Shown here: piece by piece, positions 55,575-64,000 of the stretch
Numbering within the stretch: position 1 is the stretch's first letter
Layout: every line of letters begins with the position of its first letter
NCBI GenBank assembly: GCA_015680685.1
Contig: MNCI01004895.1
Span: 216,099-280,098 of the forward strand
Direction of reading: 5' to 3'
Length of the DNA: 64,000 nt
Origin: Gnetum montanum
Lineage: Eukaryota; Streptophyta; Gnetopsida; Gnetales; Gnetaceae
Translations under genes and position numbers: made by a program
Notes under the pieces: generated by a model
Told to the model about the DNA's origin: nothing
Database searches by the model: none
The model's input: only the letters and a program-made list of their open reading frames with translations

Positions 55575-56640
55575 CTAAATGTAATATTGCTTCAAGTACA
55601 CATGATTTACAGGATTTGCTAATTCGTTGCCGTTGACGTCTGCTAACTTGAATGCTCCGTTACTGTACACGTCGATCACCAAGAAAGGGCATTCCCAGTT
55701 TGTAGAGAACTTGCCTACTGGTTCACGCACAGCCTTGAGAATAAGATCTCCTTTCTTGATCGGGCACTGTTGAAGGTTGTGGCAATGTTTTTGTTGCTGT
55801 TTGTCTTGATATCTTTCAATCATGTCAAGAGCCTGTATTCGCTTCTCTTCCACTGAATCCAAATCTACGATTCGAGACTCGGTGTGTTGAGCCTCATTTA
55901 TAACCGCAGAGAGGACCATTCTCAGAGAAGGGATTTGCAACTCGAGAGGTAGCATTGCGTCAGACCCGTAAACCAGGTTATAGGGCGTACTACCTGTAGC
56001 TGTCCTACACGTAGTACGATACGCCCATAGCACATAGATGATCTATTCGTGCCACCGCCTTTTGTTGTTGTCGAGCATTTTCTTGAGCAGACTGATGATC
56101 ACTTTGTTCATTGCTTCAGCTTGACCATTCGCTTGTGGGTAATAAGGGGAGGAAAAGGATTGTCTAATGCCCTGGTTATCACAAAAAGATTTGGTTTCTG
56201 TGCTACTAAACTATGGCCCATTGTCGGTCACGATAGTCATCGGGAGACCAAATCTGGTTACTATATTGTCTAGGGTAAAATGGCAAATCTGCTGAGAAGT
56301 GATCTTCTGCAGGGGAACAGCCTCTACCCACTTTGTAAAATACTCAGTAGTGGTAATGATAAAGCTATGACCTGTGGAAGAATTTGGCGTGATGGGGCAT
56401 ATGATGTCTAGTCCCCATCGCTGAAATGGCCATGTTATCTGCATTGTATGTAATTCTGTGGGTGACACGTGTATAAGATTTACGTGACGCTGACACGTGT
56501 CACAGGTTTTAACCTTCGTCAAGCAATCTTTTTTCCATGCGTGGCCAGTAGTATTCTAAACGACGGATTTTTAGGGCCATAGCCCGTGGTGCTACGTGGC
56601 CACCGCACAGTCCCTCGTGAACTTCGTTGACTATGTGCTG
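55575..56640 (-). pseudogene. Tat-like element: integrase
   Basis: This enzyme inserts the cDNA in intact elements. On the minus strand the zinc-binding part has VHEGLCGGH and, after a frame change, CDTCQRH. The core has WGLDIICPI (Asp), VTDNGP (Asp) and YYPQANGQAEAMN (Glu), so the DDE triad is readable. WAYRTTCRTATGSTPYNLVYG and a C-terminal FLVIDVYSNGAFKL complete it. Faults are a one-base shift at an A6 run near 56530, a TAG directly after the NGP (56211-56213) and another stop near 56045. The frame 56033-55575 is open to the end. Confidence 0.88.
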
Positions 56641-57297
56641 CGCTTGGTCTTTGTCAACGTAAGTAAGCAACATGCCATCAAAGGAGCATCTACAAAGAGT
56701 GCTGTCTCTGATGATGACGTATTGCCTAGCCCACTTACGGATTGCGTCTTTCTGTGCGCATGTTAATGCAGATGGTAGCTCACCCTGTAAAAGATAAGCT
56801 TTAATGTCGTCGTACCATTCAGGCATGATTTCCTCGAGAAGAGAGGAGATTTGCACCGTCCGAATGATAGGATCTGTGCAGTCAATAATCAATGCGGGGT
56901 AGGTGTCGAAAAGATGTGTAGGCACGTTCAAAGCCAGTGTTGCCAGTGCATCGGCCATTGTGTTATCCGTGCATGGCACGTGCTGGGCATCGATGGTCGT
57001 GAATCGTTTCAGAAGATCTTTAGCCGTCTCGCAGTAGGGCTGTAAATGCACAGCCTTGCAGGCGTAGACTCCTATGATCTGATTTATGACAAGCATCGAA
57101 TCACCCCTAATCGCTAGGTGTTGAACATCGAGTTCACCGGCAGTTAGTAATCCCCCGAGGAGCCCCTCGTACTCTGCCACATTGTTCGTATAGAGGAAGG
57201 TCAAGCGATAAGCATGTAGACGCACATCCTTAGGCAATAGTGTGATAACAGTGGCAGCACTGCCACCTCTAGCGGTTGAAGCTCCGTCGAAATACAA
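56641..57297 (-). pseudogene. Tat-like element: second, archaeal-type RNase H (aRH) and linker
   Basis: The minus strand reads YFDGASTARGG, NNVAEYEGLLGGL, IRGDSMLVINQ and NTMADALATLA, which supply the D-E-D-D catalytic set of an RNase H. It comes after the Gypsy RNase H and before integrase. Two RNase H domains in this order mark the Tat lineage of plant Ty3/Gypsy elements. The frame 57297-56509 is open and joins the integrase zinc-binding region. The N-terminus is cut by the N gap at 57298. Confidence 0.85.
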
Positions 57298-57392
57298 NNN
57301 NNNNNNNNNNNNNNNNNNNNNNNNNNNNNNNNNNNNNNNNNNNNNNNNNNNNNNNNNNNNNNNNNNNNNNNNNNNNNNNNNNNNNNNNNNNN
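57298..57392. other. Assembly gap (95 N)
   Basis: The run of N lies between the Gypsy RNase H and the archaeal-type RNase H of the minus-strand pol. Confidence 0.99.
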
Positions 57393-57695
57393 CGTGATAG
57401 CCTTCCAGCGAGCTATTTTACTACTCTCGTATAAGCTATGCGTAATGGCTCTAAGAATGTTGTTTTTACAGATGACGTTGACCTTGCTACGAAAAAGATA
57501 ATGCCTACATTTCTTAAGCGTAAAAACTAATGCTAGGCAACTATGCTCGACGTCGTTGTGCCTCGTTTCGTACGCACATAGAGCATGACTCAGGTAGTAG
57601 ATGGGCACTTCTGACCCATCATCCCTCCTTTGACAAAGTAACGCTGCTATCGCTACGTCCGAAGTTGCAAGGTAAATGTAAAATGGCAAATCCCT
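57393..57695 (-). pseudogene. Tat-like element: Gypsy RNase H
   Basis: The minus strand reads FYIYLATSDVAIAALLCQR, IYYLSHALCAYETRHNDVEHSCLALVF and RHYLFRSKVNVI, the RNase H that normally follows Gypsy RT. It is in the same frame as RT but separated from it by a TAA (57696-57698). The first catalytic Asp position reads ATSD, as in related Gypsy elements. Confidence 0.85.
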
Positions 57696-59000
57696 TTATG
57701 GTGGGAAAACCATCGGCAAGTGTTGCAGTTCTTTTTTTAAGCTATCAAACACACGTTGGCAATCGTCGGTCCATTCAAAATTAACTTCCTTTTTCAGCAA
57801 GTGTTGCATAGGGTGTAACTTGTCGGTTAACCTCGAAATGAACCGGCGTATAAACTGTAAGCGTCCCTGTAACCCGCGTAATTGCTTGAGGTCTGTGCGA
57901 GGTGTTAACTCGACAATGGCTTTGACCTTATCAGGGTCAACTCGTATGCCGGTTTCCGACACCACAAACCCCAGCATGCATCTGGTTTTGACCCCGAAGA
58001 TGCACTTCTTTGGGTTAAGCCGGAGCTCGTATTTGGAGCATCTTTTAAGGACTAACCCCAAGTCTCCTGAATGATCCTCAGACTTCAAAGACTTAACAGC
58101 TATGTCTTCTACGTAATCATTCAGCCTTCCTAGGAGGTAATCGCTGAAGATGTATGTCATGGGCCGTTGATACGTTGCTCCGGCGTTCTTCAGACCAAAA
58201 GGCATCATAGTGTAGCAGAAGCTGCCCCAGGGCGTCATGAATGTCATGGTCAGTTGATGTTCTGGGTTAATGCGAATTTGGTTATAGCCTGAAAAGCCAT
58301 CCATGAAGGACAGAAGCGCATGTCTAGCTGTTGTATCCACTAGCTGGTCGATACTCGGCAACGGGAAGTTATCTTTGATTGTGGCCTTATTCAAATCTCG
58401 AAAGTCTATGTAGATGCGTATGCTTCCAGTCTTCTTTGGTACGACTACAATGTTAGATACCCAGTCTGAGCAATCGACCGCACGGATGAAACTAGCTTGG
58501 TAGAGTTTGGTGATTTCGTCACGCACGGCTAGCACGATCTCTGGCTTGATTTTGCGTGCCTTTTTCCTAATTGCTTTAACCTGCAGGTCTAGGATGATGT
58601 TATGCTGGATTAACCTGGGATCTAATCCAGGCATATCCTCGTATGATAATGCAAAGACAGTAATGTTGTCTTGCAGGACTTGTTTCATAGCGTTGTGCAT
58701 TTTTTGGTCTAACAAAGAACTAACTTTAAGCATTTTAGTCTCACCCTTATGCGTAACGATAGAGACCTCACTGAGGGGGTCTTCGGTTATGTCCCCAGCC
58801 TCCAGGTCTAGTGTGCGTATCGACTGTTCTGGCCATTCTAGGGACGTCTCCAACGCAACTATGATTACACCTTCTAACGGGGGGTTAACGTCTACTAGCG
58901 CGGAGTCAAACTGCCTAATTACTTTCCCATATGGGCCCGTCAAAGTTAGGGGTGCTGAAACTATGGCATCCGTTTGCCATCTGTCCTGCAAAAACGCCAA
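57696..59000 (-). pseudogene. Tat-like element: reverse transcriptase
   Basis: The frame is open over 434 codons. It reads VSNIVVVPKKTGSIRIYIDFRDLNKA, DNFPLPSIDQLVD, SFMDGFSGYNQI (catalytic Asp), FCYTMMPFGLKNAGATYQR, YVEDIAVKS and GRLQFIRRFIS. The catalytic box is YVED where YVDD is expected, so an Asp is replaced by Glu and activity is doubtful. No gag or protease precedes it. A 3' splice-site-like TTTTTGCAG/GA (minus strand, 58990-58984) lies just before the first conserved sequence. Upstream of that the minus strand is non-coding, and the divergent plus-strand gene begins. Confidence 0.9.
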
Positions 59001-59396
59001 GCGCGTAAATGATTAGGAGACCAGTGACGTGATGTCGCCGAACGTGGAAGGCTAACTGAATTTTGAATATTATAGACAAGCTGTAATCAATGTAACCCAA
59101 TTACGAGGTGATAAGATGTGGTAGTTTAACGTCATTTCGGATAGTGGCGTGTGCGAGATCAGCCGCATTAATATCTGGATTTTCGGGTTCTGTTTTAGGA
59201 AGGTCCCGTTGAAATCGGATATCAAGTCAGTGATCCTCGCTTATAAAAAAGTAGTTTTTTGATGAGGATAGGTTGTTGGCTGTTGAGAATTAGAATTCGT
59301 GACTGTCACTGAGAGAAGGAAGAGCAGAAAGTTAGAGCGTGTAATCTTGCGGAGATTTGCAAGTGTTAAGCTGTGAAAAATTCTGAAGCCGTCGCA
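59001..59396. promoter_or_regulatory. Divergent intergenic region with TATA box and one array monomer
   Basis: This is the space between the minus-strand RT and the plus-strand gene. The plus strand has TATAAAAA at 59242-59249, 148 bp before the ATG at 59397. The minus strand has CTATAATATTC near 59070. One monomer of the array type, AGTTTAACGTCATTTCGGAT, lies at 59123-59142. A shared bidirectional promoter is plausible but unproved. Confidence 0.55.
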
Positions 59397-62300
59397 ATGG
59401 CACCGAAGATCAGGAGGAAGAACGCAAAACTGGCCAAAATTGATGAAATACAAGAAAACCTGAATCGTGTTTCACAGGCGCTGGTCGATGTTTGCGACCC
59501 TACGCCTTTGAACGGGTAGGCCATTCTTCATAGGCTTATGTTTAATGTCTACTTTTCATGATGTGTTTTGCGTGAATGTGGATTTCGAAATTGTGGACCT
59601 CGGGTTAATGCAAGGGTTTGGTGGGGTTGCGTCTACCGCCGTTGTCAGGGACGGACCTTGCGTTATTGCAAGGGTTTAGGCGATTTCGGCCTGGATAGCT
59701 AGGTGTAATTTATGAGTTTTCTGTGTTAATCATGCAAATGTAAATGTAGGTGTTAATGTATGTATTGGGTTTTCTATACAGCGTTGCGCTAAAGCCCATT
59801 CTGGTTGTGCTGGATATTGTTGGGGTTCTGTGTTGTATAAACCCCATCATCCCCAATGTCCCTCCCCCGCACATGCGGTTGCAAGAGAAGGCAATATGGT
59901 TTTGACAGGGTACGCTGGAGTTTCTGCAATTCTTGCTGCGCAACTTTAGCGTTATCGTGTGGTCTGATTTGTCCGATGACATCACCGGTGCCCTGTTAGA
60001 GCACCTGTTGGCGGGTTCTGCACAAGGGATTCTGGCCTTCTTGACAGACGGGGCCATCGACACGGGCCACCCCGAGGACCGAGAACTTAGTGCCCGGGGG
60101 TTGCGGAGCTTAAACTGGATTTGGGAAATGACTTGGTTCAGCTGTTATCATGCATACAACACGTTGTTCGTGGCGTGCCATGTCTCGACCTATTTCCAGA
60201 ACCCTTAAGGCACGGTGTACTACGCAGGCGGGTAAGCGAATTTTATTAACTGTTTATGTTTCTGTTTGGTTTTATGTCTGTTTTCGGTGTGAAATATAAG
60301 AGAAGCCTATGTGCAACATGTAAAATAAGCCTATGTTGTATGGTACAGGTTCTTTATTCAGGACAATAGGCTAGTTGGAGATGGTGATGTGTTATCATGG
60401 GCCGAAATGGTGATAATGGCGTTTACCGAAACTAGCAACGTGTGCGCTGGTGTTATAGAGCAGATCGACTTTGACATGCGTGAGTACCCCACCCGTTACG
60501 TTAGGGCTTTTGAGAATTTCCAACGACTCGGGTGGCTGCACAATGAATGGACCTTAGATCTACCCCTTACCATCGAGGACGTGCAGAGGGAACTCCCGCC
60601 ATTTCCGTTGCCATTTGGCCCCGGTAAGGCTGTGGTTTAGTTGGTTACTACGTAATATAGTGTAAATTGTGAACATTGCGTAATAGAACTTTGGGTAATT
60701 TGTGCTTCACGTTGTGCAATTAGGGAATCTCGGGAGATTACCCTTACAATTTCCGACCGCGAGGCGAACACTATCCTCTTCTGCTATGGCGACATCAAAG
60801 ATGCACAGCGCTGGCTCGGCCACCCGGCGGCCCCAGTCGCGGTGACCTCCAAGATCCAAGCAGCAGGGCTAATGCACCTATTTTTGGCTGCGACTCCTGA
60901 TGTCCCCGCCAGTGAAATGCTAACCCTGGTCGACTCCTTCAACGAAAAGGCCGAGCGTTTCTAGACACGCATACATAACGTGTGCGTAAGCTTTAACATC
61001 AACGCTCAGCTCTTCGCGGACCTCTTTGGCATCCCCTCAGACGACCCTTCTGTAAGTGAGAAGGGGAAGAGGAGCGTCGCTTTCCAGGACTGGCTGAAGG
61101 AGTGGGTAAGGGTCCCGAAGGAGACTAAAGGGTTTCCCTGCTAAAAATTCAAGATGGGCACCGCCAAGACACTTTATCCCCTTTTCTGGGCCCGGACCTT
61201 CCCCAAAACCCTCTCACAAGGAAAGTTCTTTTCTGTAGAACAAACCCGTATTATGCGAGAGGTTCTGGAGGAGGGGACCCAGTTCAACTGGGCAAGCTAT
61301 TTTGCCAAGGGACTGCATAATGAGATGATCAAGCTTTGCCAGAAGCTTGAGTCCTGTTTCAACGTGCATTACGTGTTCTTCATAGCTTGCCTCTGGCGGT
61401 TTGCTGAGTTTTTGGTCATCCAAAGGAATGGGGTCTGGGTGCAGCAGGACTGAGACCAGCTATCCAGACCTTGGATTGCCCACATTCTCAGCACTACTCG
61501 TGGGTAGGATCTACCGGAAGGGATTGGGGAGTCGTTGTCTATAACGACCAAGGGTTTGGCGGTGCCCCAAGTGCGAGGCCTCGACAGTGTAGGCGGGATA
61601 ATGCCTACGTACACCAGCGATGCCTCGCGAGGGAAACACCTGGCAGAAGAAATTGTAGAACCTGTAGCTCGGCGTAAAAGGCTTCACATAGTCGAGGCCC
61701 CTAAGAGTGACGCAGGCCGGACTGTGACAGTCACAGTTCAGCGGAGTAAGCCTCCGCTTGGTAAGTGTGAAAGAATTATATTACGGAATGTTTGTTTAGA
61801 TGTTTTGTACTGATATACTAAGGTGCTATGACATGACCAGTAAAAATTACGAAAGAACTGACCCCTAAGACAGGGGCAGTAACACTAAGTCGTAGGGAGG
61901 GGACCTCAATTTTGGAAGAAGAGGCCCCAGCTATTAGCGTGAGCTGCATACAGGCTCTGGTGCGTAAGGAGGCCTCAGCTACTAGAACCAGCGACGCACA
62001 GACTCAAGTGCGGGAAAGGAAAAGGGATATGGAAGATGTCGACGAAATCGCCACTCTCGCCGGTAGAGGTAATGGATATGTTAGCGTGTTTGTAGGATTT
62101 CTGTAAATAAATGAGGTTTCTAACTGGATTACGCTACAGGAGAAGAGGAGGTGTCCACGTCTGTCACTGCGAGCCGAGTGTGGGGAGCCTTCCCTGATAA
62201 ATTTTCCTTCATGGAAGGCGTCGTTAGCGACATGATCGAGCGCCTGGAACGCGTCGAACCTGGAGCGGGTACATTATGGTTGTAGTCAGTTTGTGATGTT

Positions 62301-63524
62301 AGATAATGGAAATGTGTCACCAACACTGATGATTGTTTCTGTTAGGAGCTCACCTCCGATGGGATCCCACTGAGCCCATTGATTTGAACATAGTGGAGCC
62401 ACCATCGAATGAAGCAGCCGTGCCATGCCACATTTATGAGGAAATGTGTAAATGTGCGTTACGCTCGACAAGCTCCTTATGGGAGAGTAAGGGCATTAAT
62501 GAGAATCTATGGAAAAGGTTGCAGAGGTCGGAGTAGAGGGTTGAGTCTCTAACCAAAGAGGTCGGAGACTTAAAATCACGGTGTGACTTCCTGCAGGCGT
62601 GAGCGTCAGGGGATGAAGACTAGCGTACCGCTGTTGTCGATTACTCCCGGTATTGGATAGCCATAAAAAACAACGTACAGACCAGTCGCGCGTTAGTTGA
62701 GCAGCGAATGCAGATAGAACTCCTAGCCCAGAAAAGCCGGGACTGGAGGGATTATTGTGCAAGCGTGCAAGAATGTGGGCAGAAGGAGAAGGACCACAAG
62801 AACTTGTACAAGCAGGAGAGCGTTGCCTATCGGAAACTCTACCGAGATCTTGTCGTCAGGGCCCGGTCCTTGGAAGTCTTCTAGGATGTCATCGGCGCTT
62901 CCAATGCCTTCAAGAAGTTCGAGGAGCAGGTGACTATAAGTGCGTCCCCCGAAAGGACGATGAATTTCCTTGGGGGTCAGGCTACTATCCCTACTTTCTT
63001 CCTGGACCCATCCCGCTGGAGCAGCGTGGAGAAAGGGAAAGTGAAGGCTGGGGCTGCCTTGGGAGAGGATGTATGGCCAGATCTAACGGAGGAAGAGATT
63101 ATGAAGCGCCTGTGGGCTGGTCTAGACAAGCTTCCCTTTGCTGCGGAAGCAGGGCCGTTTCAAGTAAGTTTACGCGTGACTTAGTTTGCATTTCTAATTA
63201 TGATGTTAAGTCTTGTGTAGCTAATGTGCTTACTGTGTTTAGATACCAGCCAAGGATAGGGAAGACGAACAAGCTGAGGAGTTAGCAGAGGGAACGGCGG
63301 AAGCAGAGGAAGAAGCAGAGGAAGAGGCAGAAGAAGAGACAGAAGAACGCAACGATGAGGAGCGTCCTTCCATGGAGCCAGTGCTAGAACGAGGACCTCG
63401 CAAAGAGGACATTGTTCGTGAAAGAATCATTCCTAGAAACGATGGCCCATTGGAGGACGATCCATTAGCATTGGATCCAGACTTAAGAGATACCGATGAT
63501 AGTGGCAGTAGGGGAAATGTGTAA
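59397..63524 (+). pseudogene. Eight-exon gene of unknown function, divergent to Tat-like pol, with in-frame stops
   Basis: Exons by GT-AG borders are 59397-59515, 59909-60231, 60349-60623, 60724-61760, 61841-62068, 62140-62268, 62346-63163 and 63243-63524. Introns are short (71-393 bp). Five of seven junctions keep phase; 1/2 and 3/4 do not. Nine in-frame stops lie in exons 2, 4 and 7 (60206, 60962, 61142, 61451, 61505, 62534, 62600, 62621, 62882), yet within each exon the frame is kept. The product starts MAPKIRRKNAKLAKIDEIQE (basic, coiled-coil like). It has a Trp/Phe-rich middle (LNWIWEMTW, FADLFGIPSDD, KFFSVEQTRIMREV), then a helix-rich Lys/Glu region, and ends in a Glu/Ala-rich acidic tail to TAA 63522. 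I recognise no domain. It sits where gag would be expected, in the opposite direction. Confidence 0.7.
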
Positions 63525-63639
63525 TTATAATTTACGCATAGTTTTATTAATGTTGAGTGCAATATCATTTTACGAATGACTGAAAAGACATGTTATAAAA
63601 CCTGGTGGATGCGTTAAATGTCAGTTACACATTTTTTTT

Positions 63640-64000
63640 TATTTGTTTTTGAGTTTTGTTGGTAGAGTGCGAGCGTAATTGTTGAAAAGTTCACCTAAGT
63701 GATAATGATAGAGCGTAATTCCTAGTTTAAGGCCGTCGCGGGCCATTGCGTAATACACGTAAATGATAGTGGTGTACAATTCTGTGTCACTAGTTTAAGG
63801 CCATTGTGGGCCATCATACGATTCTGCGTAATCTAGTAACTAGTTTAAGGCTGTCGCGGGCCTACTGCATAAGCAAGCGTGAAGAGCGATAGTATACAAT
63901 TCTGTGTAACTAGTTTAAGGCCGTTGCGGGCCAGTTGCGTAATATGAAAAGTGTAAATGATACTAGTACAAAATTTCTCATAATTGTGCTAACGTGATCA
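63640..64000. repeat. Right array of a GC-rich monomer
   Basis: Four copies of ACTAGTTTAAGGCCGTCGCG-like cores (about 63723, 63788, 63839, 63909) alternate with GCGTAAT.. and GTGTACAATTCTGTGT motifs at 50-70 bp spacing. GAGCGTAATT at about 63669 and 63711 matches the arm core of the U3 inverted repeats at 53273-53759. The window ends inside this region. Confidence 0.75.

Noticed and set aside
60206-62884. The stop codons as proof of C-to-T decay
   Set aside because: Every stop codon can be reached from CAG, CAA or CGA by one C-to-T change, so the codons alone prove nothing. Only the comparison of copies would.

Overview
This is an assembled piece of a large, repeat-rich plant nuclear genome. 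The evidence is two intron-bearing laccase genes, a plant-type LINE, nested Ty3/Gypsy LTR retrotransposons with long LTRs, tRNA-derived SINE fragments and scaffold gaps (runs of N at 3780-4433 and 57298-57392, single Ns at 21039 and 21184). The abundance and age of the nested elements fit a gymnosperm, but that is inference and not proved by any marker here.

Layout. 1-5654 is the 3' part of a decayed Gypsy element (A) whose tail is interrupted by a 5'-truncated LINE (1736-4707). 5655-7690 holds nothing I recognise. 7991-12959 (-) is an intact four-exon laccase. 14113-37400 is a three-level retrotransposon stack: element D (-) was hit by element C (+, 17995-36356, 5-bp duplication AGTAT). The 5' LTR of C was then hit by gag-only element B (+, 18163-24871). 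A further related LTR ends near 38712. 41816-47883 (-) is an intact seven-exon laccase, a same-strand paralogue of the first, about 29 kb away. 48000-51560 has no convincing gene. 51569-64000 is a different Gypsy element. From left to right it has two abutting minus-strand LTRs, a polypurine tract, a tandem array, then integrase, archaeal-type RNase H, RNase H and reverse transcriptase on the minus strand (Tat-like dual RNase H order). Divergently from these, on the plus strand, lies an eight-exon gene of unknown function (59397-63524) with its own TATA box, ending beside a second array.

How the genes fit together. The two laccases are secreted multicopper oxidases with all four copper-binding motifs, probably acting in the cell wall on lignin-type phenolics. 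They look like a tandem duplicate pair pushed apart by transposon insertion, and they differ strongly in intron layout. Everything else is mobile DNA. Most pol and gag sequences carry stops and are not functional.

The most unusual part is 52474-64000. It combines a U3 carrying six inverted repeats with shared TTACGCT/AGCGTAA arms, a Tat-like pol with no visible gag, and a divergent spliced gene in the place where gag would be expected.
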